A DNA stretch of 64,000 bases from an uncultured Umboniibacter sp. GTDB taxonomy: Bacteria > Pseudomonadota > Gammaproteobacteria > Pseudomonadales > DSM-25080. The stretch covers positions 124,001 through 188,000 of the forward strand of contig NZ_CANMGY010000006.1 in NCBI RefSeq assembly GCF_947497555.1, written 5' to 3'. This document shows, piece by piece, positions 17,894 to 26,952 of the stretch; position 1 is the first letter of the stretch; every line of letters starts with the position of its first letter. Below the pieces are notes generated by a model. The model had not been told where the DNA came from. It searched no databases and was given only the letters and a program-made list of their open reading frames with translations. Made by a program: the position numbers and the translations under genes.

Positions 17894-18280
17894 TTAAGCG
17901 TCTTCGCAAATGTCCTGGTAAGCCTCTGCATCAAGCAGACCGTCAAGTTCTGACGTATCAGTAAGACGAAGTTTGTAGAACCATCCGTCTACATAAGGGC
18001 TTTCGTTAACGGTTTCTGGCGCATCTTCTAGCAGGCCATTAACTTCTACAACTTCACCCGATAGTGGGCTGTAGATATCCGATGCAGCTTTCACTGACTC
18101 AACAACACCTGACTCTTCTCCTTGGCTTAGTTCAGCGCCAACTTCTGGCAGTTCAACGAATACGACATCGCCGAGGCTATCCTGTGCGTGGTCAGTAACA
18201 CCGACAACTGCGAAGTCACCTTCGATACGAATCCACTCGTGCGAATCAATGTACTTTAGTTCAGCTGGAATATTGCTCAT
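17894..18280 (-). CDS. gcvH: Glycine cleavage system H protein
   Basis: 128 residues. Carries the lipoyl arm in the glycine cleavage complex; the lipoylated lysine is in [18 protein letters not shown]. The usual partners gcvT and gcvP are absent from the window: the next gene upstream is an iron ABC permease and the next downstream is rlmI. In Pseudomonas the same gene cluster carries gcvP-gcvH-gcvT next to the iron transporter, so the orphan state here points to loss or relocation of gcvT/P. The 128 bases upstream (18281-18408) are AT-rich and hold no ORF. Confidence 0.95.
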   Translation of the reverse strand: MSNIPAELKYIDSHEWIRIEGDFAVVGVTDHAQDSLGDVVFVELPEVGAELSQGEESGVVESVKAASDIYSPLSGEVVEVNGLLEDAPETVNESPYVDGWFYKLRLTDTSELDGLLDAEAYQDICEDA

Positions 18281-18408
18281 TTCTCTCTCCGTGACAGGTG
18301 CGTCTTTTAAACTATTTATAGTCGTTAATTATTCAGATGGCGAATAGATTACCGAAAAATTTCGTAAAGGAAACAGTTATTTATTTAAATCATTAAGATT
18401 CACACTAT

Positions 18409-19980
18409 TCAATTGTTTTTTGCTGTTTTATTCAACAGATAAACAACCGGAAGTATCGAGACCAAAACGAGAATTAAAGCCGGAACAGCGGCCTGCTGCC
18501 ATTCGCCCTCACTGGTCAGTTCGAAGATCTTAATGGCCAGCGTATCCCAGCCAAACGGTCGCAATAACAGGGTGGCGGGCATCTCCTTCATAACGTCAAC
18601 TAGCACCATCAAGGTGGCAACGTATACACCCGGGCTCAGTAGCGGCAGCACTACTCGCCGAAATTGTTGGGCGGAAGACACACCCAGAACCCGAGCGGAC
18701 TCCAGTAAACTAGGCTTAATTTTCGCCATTGCCGTCTCAATTGGCCCATTAGCCACGGCATAGAATCTCGCTAAATAAGCGAGAATCAAGACAAACGCAC
18801 TACCCATCAGGAAATGCCGCGCCAGCAGACTATCAATCTGCGCCGCGACGATCATCATCCCCACTGCCATCACCGAACCAGGCAACGCGTAGCCAAGGCT
18901 GACAAAGACCTGTAAATAGGAAAGCCATTTACTGCGATTATAGAAGTTAGCCAGCTGGGCAAGTGTTGCAAACACTACCGCAACCAACATTGCCATGACG
19001 CCGAGCTTGACGGTATTGAGAATAAAGCCGATGAAGCGTGGATCGCGCAGTAACGAAAATTCGTCCCATGCCCAAATAACTAACTGCACTAGCGGCAGTA
19101 AAAAGGCAAAAAAGAAGATCGCAAAGCACCATGAAGTTGCTAACCACTTCGCAGCACCCGCAAGTTGAAAACGCTGCAACGGTGCAGAATTTTCTGCAAA
19201 ACGACCACGGCGATTAAAACGTTCCAGGAGCAACAACACGGCAACAAGGAGTAAGAGTAAGCTGGCCAATTGAGTGGCGGTTGAGAGGCTATAGAAGCTC
19301 GACCAACTCTTGTAAATTGCCGTGGTGAACGTCTGATAGTTAAAGACGGATACCGCACCAAAGTCTGCCAAGGTTTCCATGAGCGCCAAGGCCAAGCCGG
19401 CTGCTATCGCTGGCCTTGCCATGGGTAAGACAACACTAAAGAATGCTTGCCAAGGGCCCTTTCCCAGCGTTCTGGCGGCCTGGATCGAGGTAATCCCCTG
19501 GTAGCGAAATGCCGTCCGCGCGAGTAGAAACACATAGGGGTAGAAGACAAGAGACAGCACTAGCATCACCGCTAGAGGGTGGCGAAGGTCTAGATAAACT
19601 CCCGGGAATTGAGCGGCGATAAACTGCTGAAGTGGCGAACCGAAGTCCGTAATACCCAAAACTACAAAGGCTAATACATAGGCCGGCATGGCCATGGGCA
19701 GGACTAATGCCCAGCTTAACCATCGCCTACCTGGGAAGTCACACACCGAGGTCAGCCACGCGGTTGATACACCAAAGAGCAGCACACCAACCGAAACACC
19801 TAGCATCAACAATAGGGTGTTAGTGATTAACTCGGGAAGCTGTGTTCGCCAAAGGTGAGACCATAGTTCAACATCGATACTTCCCCAACTGCTAATCAGC
19901 GCGACCACGGGGGCCGCGACCAATAGCAAAACTAGGGCAATAGGGACGTAGCTAATTGCCAGTCTATTGCCCTGCAGCAT
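18409..19980 (-). CDS. fbpB: Ferric iron ABC transporter permease (FbpB/HitB family)
   Basis: 523 residues with about twelve membrane helices in two homologous halves, as usual for FbpB. EAA-type cytoplasmic loops are visible in both halves: IQAARTLGKGPWQAFFSVVL and ESARVLGVSSAQQFRRVVLP. It follows the binding-protein gene with no gap (fbpA stop adjoins this start). No ATPase gene follows, as in the Pseudomonas hitAB pair, so the ATPase must come from elsewhere. Confidence 0.92.
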   Translation of the reverse strand: MLQGNRLAISYVPIALVLLLVAAPVVALISSWGSIDVELWSHLWRTQLPELITNTLLLMLGVSVGVLLFGVSTAWLTSVCDFPGRRWLSWALVLPMAMPAYVLAFVVLGITDFGSPLQQFIAAQFPGVYLDLRHPLAVMLVLSLVFYPYVFLLARTAFRYQGITSIQAARTLGKGPWQAFFSVVLPMARPAIAAGLALALMETLADFGAVSVFNYQTFTTAIYKSWSSFYSLSTATQLASLLLLLVAVLLLLERFNRRGRFAENSAPLQRFQLAGAAKWLATSWCFAIFFFAFLLPLVQLVIWAWDEFSLLRDPRFIGFILNTVKLGVMAMLVAVVFATLAQLANFYNRSKWLSYLQVFVSLGYALPGSVMAVGMMIVAAQIDSLLARHFLMGSAFVLILAYLARFYAVANGPIETAMAKIKPSLLESARVLGVSSAQQFRRVVLPLLSPGVYVATLMVLVDVMKEMPATLLLRPFGWDTLAIKIFELTSEGEWQQAAVPALILVLVSILPVVYLLNKTAKNN

Positions 19981-21000
19981 TTAGCGGTAACCTACTTCAT
20001 CCATCAGCTTCATCGCTTGCGCTTGGCGCTCACCGGCGACGCTGAGATTAACCTGATCCGTCTTAAAGTCACCCCATGAAGAAACCTGTGCGCTGCGCTC
20101 AACCGAGACGTTTACGGGGAATTCTTGGTTTATCTCCGCAAACAGGTATTGCGCTTCGGGCTGACTGAGCCATTCGATTAACTGCTGAGCAAGCTCAGGA
20201 TTCGGCGCGTGTTTCAGAACTCCAGCACCGGAGATGTTAACGTGGATCCCGCGCTGCTCATCGCCCTGATTCGCCCAGAACAACGCCAACGGTAGCTCTG
20301 GATTTGAAACCTGAAGTCTGCCGAAGTAGTAGGTGTTTACAATCGTGACATCGCATACGCCAGCCGCAACAGCTTGCATCGCCTGAGTGTCATTTGAGAA
20401 GGGCTCTTGAGCTAAGTTATTAACCCATCCCGTAACAACCTCTCGAGTTACCTGCTCACCATCCGCTTCAATCATGGTAGCAACTAGGCTTTGATTGTAG
20501 ACCTTCTGTGAAGTTCGCAGACATAGGCGATCATTCCAGGCTTCACCCGCTAGCGCTTCATAGCTAGAGAGCTCCTCAGGCGTCACGGTGTCCGTGTTAT
20601 ACACCATAGTCCGAGCGCGCTGTGATAGCCCAAACCAGAGATTGTTTGGATCACGCAAATTAGTCGGAACATTTGCACTTAAAATGTCGCTATTAATAGG
20701 TGCGAGTACACCGCTTTGTGCGGCGTGCCAAAGATGCCCTGCATCAACGGTAATAAATACGTCAGCCGGCGTATTTTCGCCCTCAGCTTCAATTCGGGCC
20801 AATAGAGGGCCTGCTGAATCCGTGATATAACGAACTTCAATACCTGTTTCGGCCGTAAAACGGTCGAATAGAGGCTTAACTAGCTGTTCTTTACGCGCGG
20901 TGTAAACGGTGAGAACATCAGCTTCTTTTGTTGGTTGATCACAGCCAACTAGCGAGCTTGTGGCGGCAATAAAAGCCAGCCAAGTAACCATTTTTTTCAT
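19981..21000 (-). CDS. fbpA: Ferric iron ABC transporter substrate-binding lipoprotein
   Basis: 339 residues from ATG 21000. The N-terminus MKKMVTWLAFIAATSSLVGC is a lipoprotein signal with lipobox LVGC (C20). The mature protein has the type II periplasmic binding fold of the iron(III) family: LTVYTARKEQLVKPLFDRF, DVFITVDAGHLWHA, and the paired tyrosines VNTYYFGRL typical of iron coordination. A longer frame to 21072 would run through the Fur box and is rejected. Expression is probably iron-repressed. Confidence 0.93.
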   Translation of the reverse strand: MKKMVTWLAFIAATSSLVGCDQPTKEADVLTVYTARKEQLVKPLFDRFTAETGIEVRYITDSAGPLLARIEAEGENTPADVFITVDAGHLWHAAQSGVLAPINSDILSANVPTNLRDPNNLWFGLSQRARTMVYNTDTVTPEELSSYEALAGEAWNDRLCLRTSQKVYNQSLVATMIEADGEQVTREVVTGWVNNLAQEPFSNDTQAMQAVAAGVCDVTIVNTYYFGRLQVSNPELPLALFWANQGDEQRGIHVNISGAGVLKHAPNPELAQQLIEWLSQPEAQYLFAEINQEFPVNVSVERSAQVSSWGDFKTDQVNLSVAGERQAQAMKLMDEVGYR

Positions 21001-21052
21001 TGAAAACCCTATATCCACATACCTATCAAGAATGTTCACTATCAAACCTAAT

Positions 21053-21071
21053 TGATAATGATTCTTATTCA
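21053..21071 (-). promoter_or_regulatory. Fur box upstream of fbpAB (predicted)
   Basis: TGATAATGATTCTTATTCA matches the Fur 7-1-7 consensus at 12 of 14 arm positions, in the 73-base gap between the ubiI stop and the fbpA start. Placement over the likely fbpA promoter fits repression by iron-loaded Fur. Confidence 0.7.
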
Positions 21072-21073
21072 TT

Positions 21074-22288
21074 CTATCTTCCTTGCGCCTGAGTTAGCAA
21101 CCATTGTTTTAGCAAACCCTGTTTATCAACGCGGTTTAGCCCCCAATTTCGAGCCAATCTAAGTGTAGGATTATCATTTCCAAATAACCAATTGAAACCA
21201 GACATAGACAGAGCAGTTAACTGATTATCACCTTTGCGTCGCCGTTCATAGCGTTTCACCGGCACTGAAAGCGGCACTCCGCGCGCCAACATTTTGCTGA
21301 GTTCTTCCGCCAGCACCAAAGCATCGCTGAAGCCCAAATTAGCACCCTGTCCCGCCAAGGGATGAATTGTATGGGCGGCGTCGCCGAGCAACACCCATCC
21401 AGTACCCACATAATTTCTGGCATGAGTACGTTGTAGCGGAAAACTGTAGCGCTTTGAAGCGAGCGTAAGTTTCCCACAGACATTTTCCATCACCCGCCCT
21501 AATTCAGCCGAAAATTGCGTCTCGGTGAGGGACATCAGCCGCTCGGCTTCGACGTTATCTGCGCTCCAGACTACTGATTCAAAATGCTTTCCATGTTGAA
21601 TCGGCAGCGGCAACAGGGCCGCTGGGCCCGAGCTTAAGAAGCTCTGATAGGCGGTATTGGAATGAGACTCGGCGGACTCAACGGTAGCAACGATGGCCTG
21701 CTGCTCGTAAGAGGCTCTAGCGACAGGAATATCAAGTTGGTCGCGAATACGAGAATTGGCACCGTCGGCGGCGACTAACAAATCTGGATGCAGTTGTTGG
21801 CCATCGGCGAGCTGAACAGTTACCCCCTGGTCGTCCTCGAAGCAACGTTCAACGCTGGTATTCCAAAGGCAGCGTACTCCAATCTCCGCAAGTTGCTGAG
21901 TAGCGGCATAATTTAGCGCTGCGTTCTCAACAATCCAACCCAGTTCATCAAGCGAGGCCTCCGCGGCACTGAAATGAATATTTCCCGTACCCTCGCGGTC
22001 CCATACCCTCATTTGCTGGTACTTCTGACGACGCTGCGCTGGAATACGATCCCAAATATTAGCCTGCTTCAGCAGGCTGACCGACGCGGCGGTTAATGCC
22101 ACTACGCGAACGTCCGCGGGCGCATCTTCGGTCAAGGGTTGTGGCGCTGGCCCACCATCAACAAGGGTTACAGCAAGCTGATCGGAAGAGAGTGAAAGTG
22201 CCAGGTGAGCGGCTGTCACGGCACCAATAATGCCACCACCCACCACGACAACGGACTGTCTAGGCATATTATTAATCGTAGCGCTCAT
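21074..22288 (-). CDS. ubiI: UbiH/UbiF/VisC/COQ6-family FAD hydroxylase, probably UbiI
   Basis: 404 residues. N-terminal FAD-binding VVVVGGGIIGAVTAAHLALS, the family motif LLVAADGANSRIRDQL, and the second FAD motif WVLLGDAAHTIHPLAGQGAN. Family members hydroxylate the ubiquinone ring. Gene order pepP-ubiH-this gene is the E. coli order for ubiI (C5 hydroxylation), which is why I favour UbiI over UbiF. Start overlaps the ubiH stop by four bases. Confidence 0.88.
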   Translation of the reverse strand: MSATINNMPRQSVVVVGGGIIGAVTAAHLALSLSSDQLAVTLVDGGPAPQPLTEDAPADVRVVALTAASVSLLKQANIWDRIPAQRRQKYQQMRVWDREGTGNIHFSAAEASLDELGWIVENAALNYAATQQLAEIGVRCLWNTSVERCFEDDQGVTVQLADGQQLHPDLLVAADGANSRIRDQLDIPVARASYEQQAIVATVESAESHSNTAYQSFLSSGPAALLPLPIQHGKHFESVVWSADNVEAERLMSLTETQFSAELGRVMENVCGKLTLASKRYSFPLQRTHARNYVGTGWVLLGDAAHTIHPLAGQGANLGFSDALVLAEELSKMLARGVPLSVPVKRYERRRKGDNQLTALSMSGFNWLFGNDNPTLRLARNWGLNRVDKQGLLKQWLLTQAQGR

Positions 22289-23466
22289 ATCAACGTCCCC
22301 TGCTGAGTAGGATGGAGTCCGGCCGCTCTACTGAGGAACTCCTTGCGGAGCGTTGGAGCTGAAGCCAGCGCAATCATCGCTGAGGTTCTAGCAATCGAGG
22401 CAACACGACTGGATAGCGCAAAGGTTCGCACTAACTGATCGCAGGCATTGAATACCAGCGCTTGATCCTGATGAACGGCTTGCTCCCATTTGGCTAATGC
22501 TGAGTAGGCCTGATGCCAATCGAAGTTATCCATGGCTGAGGCCAGTCTGGCGCCATCGCGCGCGCATAGGTTAAAACCCTGTCCTGCAACCGGATGAAGG
22601 GTGTGGGCGGCGTTACCGATTACCGCTACGCCGCGACGAAAAATTTCCTGCGATTGCTGGGCTGCCACGGGGAAGGAAGCAATTTTACCCATCGCCTCAA
22701 CGCCGCCAAAGCGCAAGGTGGCAGCAGCCTCAAATCGCTCGATGAAAAGCTCGGGGGAGAGTGCCGTGAGCGCTGCTGCATCGTCCGGCGAAACACACCA
22801 CACCGCCGCATAGCGCTGTTGCGTGAGGGGCAGTAATGCCAACGGTTTACCATCCGCAAAGCGCTCACGCGCGATACCTTGATGAGGCTGTTTTAGTGCC
22901 ACATTAAAGACCAGCGCTACCTGCTGGTAGTCCGTTTTTTGAACCTCAATACCGGCTTGCTTAAGTAACCGGCTCTTGGCGCCATCTGCAATAACCAGTA
23001 ATTCAGCCGTTTGAGCATCACCCGAACTCGTCTTAAGATGGACCCCTTGCTCAGTGACAGTGAAACTGTCAATTCCCTCTAGCCGGCTTGCGTGGATCGA
23101 AGCGTGCGATTCGATACCACAGCTGAGCGCGTTGAGGAGCATCTGATTTTCGACTACCGCGCCGAAACAAGGCTGGTTAATTTCATCCGCACTCAGGGCT
23201 AAACCACCAAAGTGCTGGCTGGCTGAAACATGAATGCCTGAGATGGGCTGGGCGCCCAATTGTTGAGTGGAGATGCCAAGGCGAGCAAGCTCATCGAGGG
23301 TCCCCGCTGACAACGCGGTAGAACGAACATCTAGCGCATTAGTATCGGCGGAAACCACGGGGTTAGGATCGAATATTTCGACTGACGTCACGCTCTCGGT
23401 CTGAGCAAGCTGAAGTGCCGCCATTCTCCCAACGAGGCCCCCGCCGGCTATCACCGCTCGCGTCAT
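22285..23466 (-). CDS. ubiH: 2-octaprenyl-6-methoxyphenol hydroxylase
   Basis: 393 residues, FAD-dependent aromatic hydroxylase of ubiquinone synthesis. Dinucleotide-binding AVIAGGGLVGRMAALQLA, LLVIADGAKSRLLKQAGI, and VAVIGNAAHTLHPVAGQGFN are present (NAAH replaces the more frequent DAAH, common in UbiH). It starts two bases after the pepP stop and overlaps ubiI, so the four genes ygfB-pepP-ubiH-ubiI form one leftward operon. Confidence 0.92.
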   Translation of the reverse strand: MTRAVIAGGGLVGRMAALQLAQTESVTSVEIFDPNPVVSADTNALDVRSTALSAGTLDELARLGISTQQLGAQPISGIHVSASQHFGGLALSADEINQPCFGAVVENQMLLNALSCGIESHASIHASRLEGIDSFTVTEQGVHLKTSSGDAQTAELLVIADGAKSRLLKQAGIEVQKTDYQQVALVFNVALKQPHQGIARERFADGKPLALLPLTQQRYAAVWCVSPDDAAALTALSPELFIERFEAAATLRFGGVEAMGKIASFPVAAQQSQEIFRRGVAVIGNAAHTLHPVAGQGFNLCARDGARLASAMDNFDWHQAYSALAKWEQAVHQDQALVFNACDQLVRTFALSSRVASIARTSAMIALASAPTLRKEFLSRAAGLHPTQQGTLI

Positions 23467-23468
23467 CG

Positions 23469-24797
23469 TTAGTGACTATCCATTAGTGCTTCAATTGCTT
23501 CAATGGTCTTTGGCACCGCCGCAGTAAGATTTTCATGTCCGGTGTTAGTCACCAGAATATCGTCTTCAATGCGAACCCCAATCCCACGCCACTTTGCGTC
23601 CACGGTGTCATTATTCGGCGAGACGTAAATCCCCGGCTCCACGGTTAACACCATTCCCGGTTCAAAATTGCGCCATTCCTTTGAGCCCGCAACGCGGTAA
23701 TCACCCACATCGTGAACGTCAATACCTAGCCAGTGACCTGTACCGTGCATGTAATATTCTTTGTAAGCCTCATCGGCGATTAAGGTGTCCGCATCACCGG
23801 CCAATAGTCCCAGTGAAATTAGCCCATCAACCAACACGGCAACTGCCGCGTTATGAACGGCGTCGTAAGGGTTTCCAGGCTTAATCTGCGCAATCGCCGC
23901 ATGCTGAGCAGCTAAGACAACGTCATAGATAGCCCGTTGCTCCGGACTAAATTTACCATTGGCTGGAAAGGTCCGCGTGATATCCGCGGCATACATTTGA
24001 TATTCACAACCCGCGTCAATCAGGACGAGGTCACCGTCCTTTACCTCGGCATTGTTCTCAACATAATGCAAAATGCAGGCATTCTCGCCGCCGCCGACAA
24101 TGGAGTTGTAGGCGGGGAAGCGAGCGCCTCGCATCGCGAATTCGTGAACAATTTCGGCCTCAAGCTGATACTCATTGCAGCCGGGCTTGACGAACTTCAT
24201 CGCGCGCGAATGCGCATCCGCCGAGATTGTGGCGGCGGTGCGCATCAATTCAATCTCATAATCAGACTTGATAAGGCGCATTTCGGCAATCATGGCATCC
24301 ACATCTAAACGTGCTTCCGGCGTTCTCACCCCCTGCTTGCGTTGGCGACGGAGACCCTGCATCCACGATTCAATAAGTGAAGCCTGCTCGCTCTGTCGTA
24401 AATTTGAGCTTAATAGCACATCTTTGTCAGCCAATAACTCCACGGCAATCTTATCGAGGTTGCCTATTGGGTAAGCACTATCCGCGCCGAATATCTCTGC
24501 GGCAAGCTCTGGGCCAAAGCGGCGACCATCCCAAATTTCTCGATCTTTATCCTTGTCACGGCAGCACAACACGAAGCGACCCTCATCTCCCTCTTTCACC
24601 AAAAAAGCGACCGCTTCAGGCTCTGGAAACCCGGTGAGATAGTAGAAGTTGGATTCGGCGCGAAAATGGTGATCGGCATCATTCGAGCGAATTAATTCGG
24701 GCGCTGTGGCGATAAACGCGACGCTATTGTCAGGCATACTATCGAGCAAGGCGGCTCGACGGGCGGCAAATTCAGCCAAGGGAAATTCTGTGTTCAT
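23469..24797 (-). CDS. pepP: Xaa-Pro aminopeptidase P
   Basis: 442 residues. Cleaves N-terminal residues preceding proline; dinuclear manganese enzyme. N-terminal domain (about 1-170, FAARRAALLDSMPDNSVAF) then the pita-bread metallopeptidase with LVLIDAGCEYQMYAADITRT (two Asp ligands), MHGTGHWLGIDVHDVG (His ligand), LTVEPGIYV (Glu) and GVRIEDDILVT (Glu). Directly follows ygfB, start codon immediately after its stop. Confidence 0.95.
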   Translation of the reverse strand: MNTEFPLAEFAARRAALLDSMPDNSVAFIATAPELIRSNDADHHFRAESNFYYLTGFPEPEAVAFLVKEGDEGRFVLCCRDKDKDREIWDGRRFGPELAAEIFGADSAYPIGNLDKIAVELLADKDVLLSSNLRQSEQASLIESWMQGLRRQRKQGVRTPEARLDVDAMIAEMRLIKSDYEIELMRTAATISADAHSRAMKFVKPGCNEYQLEAEIVHEFAMRGARFPAYNSIVGGGENACILHYVENNAEVKDGDLVLIDAGCEYQMYAADITRTFPANGKFSPEQRAIYDVVLAAQHAAIAQIKPGNPYDAVHNAAVAVLVDGLISLGLLAGDADTLIADEAYKEYYMHGTGHWLGIDVHDVGDYRVAGSKEWRNFEPGMVLTVEPGIYVSPNNDTVDAKWRGIGVRIEDDILVTNTGHENLTAAVPKTIEAIEALMDSH

Positions 24798-25319
24798 TTA
24801 CTGTACCTTCTTTGGTCGAGCATCAATATAGAGGGAGATAATCCCTAGGCGAACGTACTCACTAATCTCAATTAATTCCTGTTCATCTTCCTCACTGAAT
24901 TCACCACTCGTATCCAGTTGAGCAATTTGGCTCAGGTCCTCAAAGAAACTCTCATCGTTAATTGTGCCACCTTGCATTCCAAATCCAGCGAGAAACGCTT
25001 CGGCCCAATGTGCCAGCGCTTGCGCCCTAGCAGTGAGTCCAGCATTGTCTTCTGGCAACATCAACATGAAACCCATGTTAACGTCCTCTAGTTGTTTACG
25101 AGCTAACTCCCGTAAAGCGTTCAATGTGGCAATAAAACCTTCGTTGGCCTCAACACCATAGGCCTCTAACAGTGCATCCACCGCGCGACGCGTATCACCG
25201 CCCGTTTTAACACATAGCCCAGCGGTTAAATAACCGTGCAATTCCGCCGGGGTACAAACTGCCCCAACGTCCTCGAGGGCGGTTTCTAATAGGCTAAACG
25301 CTTTACCAGTTTGACTCAT
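24798..25319 (-). CDS. ygfB: UPF0149 family protein YgfB
   Basis: 173 residues of the YgfB/YecA family: AELHGYLTAGLCV near the N-terminus, a central WAEAFLAGFG motif and the acidic C-terminal EEDEQELIEISEYVRLGI. First gene of the ygfB-pepP-ubiH-ubiI operon and divergent from the zapB-like/zapA cluster, its usual place. In Pseudomonas YgfB has been linked to control of antibiotic tolerance genes; here the role is not known. Confidence 0.9.
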   Translation of the reverse strand: MSQTGKAFSLLETALEDVGAVCTPAELHGYLTAGLCVKTGGDTRRAVDALLEAYGVEANEGFIATLNALRELARKQLEDVNMGFMLMLPEDNAGLTARAQALAHWAEAFLAGFGMQGGTINDESFFEDLSQIAQLDTSGEFSEEDEQELIEISEYVRLGIISLYIDARPKKVQ

Positions 25320-25482
25320 AACTACAAATTCCTTACATCAATGTTGGTATCCTAACGCTGCAAGCTCAATTTCGCCACTAATTCACCGTCAAGAATTGCT
25401 GCCTTTAGCAGCTATTTGAGTTGACCAAAATAACCTGGAAACCCTATAGTAAGTAATAGCCGTAGGTAACTGGAAATGAACT

Positions 25483-25671
25483 ATGTCAGGGCACGACGAA
25501 CTGATAATCGAATTACAAGAATGCGTAGACCAACTCACACGGAAGCTTGAGCAACTGTTAGATGAGCGAACTCGCCTTCAGGAGCAACTCGCAGCCCGTA
25601 AGACGCGCACCGTGAACGTAGCTAAAACCTCGGATGAGCATCTTCAGGAGGATTGGTTAAGTGGCCTCTAG
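25483..25671 (+). CDS. Small coiled-coil protein upstream of zapA (TIGR02449 type)
   Basis: 62 residues, almost wholly one amphipathic coiled coil (residues 5-44, Leu/Gln/Glu heptads as in LIIELQECVDQLTRKLEQLL) and a C-terminal EDWLSGL. This family is found just before zapA in many gammaproteobacteria and resembles ZapB in size and fold; a cell-division role is inferred only. Its 3' end overlaps the zapA start by 11 bases and carries the zapA ribosome site (AGGAGG at 25646). Confidence 0.82.
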   Translation: MSGHDELIIELQECVDQLTRKLEQLLDERTRLQEQLAARKTRTVNVAKTSDEHLQEDWLSGL

Positions 25672-26020
25672 CAACACCATTCAATTTACTTTTTTAGAGC
25701 GCGAGTACGAATTCAACTGCCCTAGCGAGCAACGAGAAAAGTTAACTCAGGCGGCTGAAAAACTTAATCAACGAATGACCGAGATTCATCAGAATACCAC
25801 TGCCTCGCGCGAGTCTGTAATGCTGATGGCTGCACTGAATTTAAGCTTTGAGTTGGAAACAGCAAACCAATCTGGTGCGCTTAGGCAGGTTGATGACAAC
25901 CAGACCTTAGCATCTAGTCTCCCCAATTCCGCTGAACGAACTGAGACCGAGCGCGCAGCCTTGGTTGAAATCGCCGAAAGACTGCATTCTTTGTCTTCCA
26001 TGATTGGTGATATAGACTAA
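25661..26020 (+). CDS. zapA: Cell division protein ZapA
   Basis: 119 residues from GTG 25661. ZapA bundles FtsZ protofilaments. N-terminal strand IQFTFLEREYEFNCPSEQRE, then a helix with RMTEIHQN and a C-terminal coiled coil (ERAALVEIAERLHSLSSMI). The GTG start is supported by AGGAGG ten bases upstream and by overlap with the small coiled-coil gene. The 6S RNA gene follows at once. Confidence 0.9.
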   Translation: MASSNTIQFTFLEREYEFNCPSEQREKLTQAAEKLNQRMTEIHQNTTASRESVMLMAALNLSFELETANQSGALRQVDDNQTLASSLPNSAERTETERAALVEIAERLHSLSSMIGDID

Positions 26021-26033
26021 CTCAGCGTATAAT
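26004..26033 (+). promoter_or_regulatory. Sigma-70 promoter of the 6S RNA gene
   Basis: A perfect TATAAT at 26028-26033 lies 7 bases before the expected RNA 5' end, with TTGGTG 18 bases further upstream as a weak -35. It overlaps the 3' end of zapA. Confidence 0.65.
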
Positions 26034-26039
26034 GATTTT

Positions 26040-26208
26040 AGCCTGGGGTGTTTGCCAATTGACACGTCCCTGAGCCGATAATTGAAAACACGGGTTATGC
26101 TCGTTATTGGTGGTGTGCATGTCCGCTTGACGGAAAGCCTGATCCAATTCAGCGTTTCCCACCTTGAACTTCGGGTTCGAGGCCACGTCAGTAGCGGCAC
26201 CTTGGGTC
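26040..26208 (+). ncRNA. ssrS: 6S RNA
   Basis: Global regulator that binds sigma-70 RNA polymerase. The segment contains the conserved GTCCCTGAGCCGATA (26066-26080) and CACCTTGAAC (about 26159) elements of gammaproteobacterial 6S RNA. The terminal stem closes: CCTGGGGTG (26042-26050) pairs over nine positions, with G-U pairs, with CACCTTGGG (26198-26206). Location between zapA and ygfA is the usual one. The ends are inferred from the -10 box and the stem, so they may be off by several bases. Confidence 0.92.
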
Positions 26209-26210
26209 TT

Positions 26211-26771
26211 ATGTCCTCAGATAAATCTCTCTTAAGAAAACAGTGTAAACAAGTTCGACGCGAGCTTTCCCAGGCTCGGCAGTCTGCCAATAGCCATGCG
26301 CTCTGTCAGACACTTAATGCCTACCTGACTAAACTTTCTGCTAAGCGCATCGCTAGCTATCTGGCCTTTGGCCCCGAAATCTCGGTTGACCCGCTGTTTA
26401 GCTCAAGTTCCCATCACCATTGGTTCGCCCCCATCATCACGCCCGATTACGGCATGCAGTGGGGAGCGGTAGACCTTAACAGCCTAAATCACAATGATTA
26501 TGGAATTCGAGAGCCTCAAGAAGCTTCGGCCACCGCAGCTGAGCACTTTGACATTATGTTAGTGCCGCTGGTTGGCTATGACAGAGAAGGTAATCGAATT
26601 GGTATGGGTGCGGGCTATTACGATAGAGCACTAGGCACACTGAGCGAGAAACCGCTTTTGATAGGCTGTGCTCATAGCGTTCAGGAATGCCAGACAATCG
26701 CCGCCGAACCTTGGGATGTTCGGCTTGATGCGATTGCTACTGAGAATGGGCTTACTTGGTTGAACTCATAA
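26211..26771 (+). CDS. ygfA: 5-formyltetrahydrofolate cyclo-ligase
   Basis: 186 residues from ATG 26211. ATP-dependent conversion of 5-formyl-THF to methenyl-THF. N-terminal KSLLRKQCKQVRRELS, then ASYLAFGPEISVDPL, and the nucleotide-binding GNRIGMGAGYYDRAL near the C-terminus. A longer frame back to 26082 translates the 6S RNA gene and is not credible. Co-transcription with 6S RNA is the known arrangement in E. coli. Confidence 0.93.
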   Translation: MSSDKSLLRKQCKQVRRELSQARQSANSHALCQTLNAYLTKLSAKRIASYLAFGPEISVDPLFSSSSHHHWFAPIITPDYGMQWGAVDLNSLNHNDYGIREPQEASATAAEHFDIMLVPLVGYDREGNRIGMGAGYYDRALGTLSEKPLLIGCAHSVQECQTIAAEPWDVRLDAIATENGLTWLNS

Positions 26772-26895
26772 GGCCCTGCTGCAGCGCAGCAACAGGCTGA
26801 CGAACTTCTTCACCATCAAGGAGGTGTAACCCCGCCGTAATGAGAACCCCTACTGCAAATAATGCCATAGCCCAATTAAAAAAATCGGATTTCAT
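26752..26895 (-). CDS. Putative 47-residue single-span membrane microprotein
   Basis: ATG at 26895 is preceded by AGGAG eight bases upstream on the minus strand. The product begins MKSDFFNWAMALFAVGVLIT and continues AGLHLLDGEE before a Gln/Ala-rich tail, giving one clear membrane helix at about residues 6-25 and a short hydrophilic C-terminus. The stop lies inside the last 20 bases of ygfA, antisense. I recognise no family. A good ribosome site and a membrane-like composition support it; length and antisense overlap argue for caution. It is preceded by a NtrC-like site and a TATAAT box. Confidence 0.5.
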   Translation of the reverse strand: MKSDFFNWAMALFAVGVLITAGLHLLDGEEVRQPVAALQQGLMSSTK

Positions 26896-26952
26896 CTCTC
26901 TACTCCTAGACTCTCCACCTTATCCTCTGCGTGATTTCGGTGCGTTTAATTT

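Noticed and set aside
20998-21072. Longer start for the iron-binding lipoprotein
   Set aside because: The extension would place the lipobox about 44 residues in and translate the Fur box region; ATG 21000 gives a normal lipoprotein signal.
26082-26210. Extended N-terminus of the formyltetrahydrofolate cyclo-ligase
   Set aside because: This stretch is the 6S RNA gene; homology of the protein starts at 26211.
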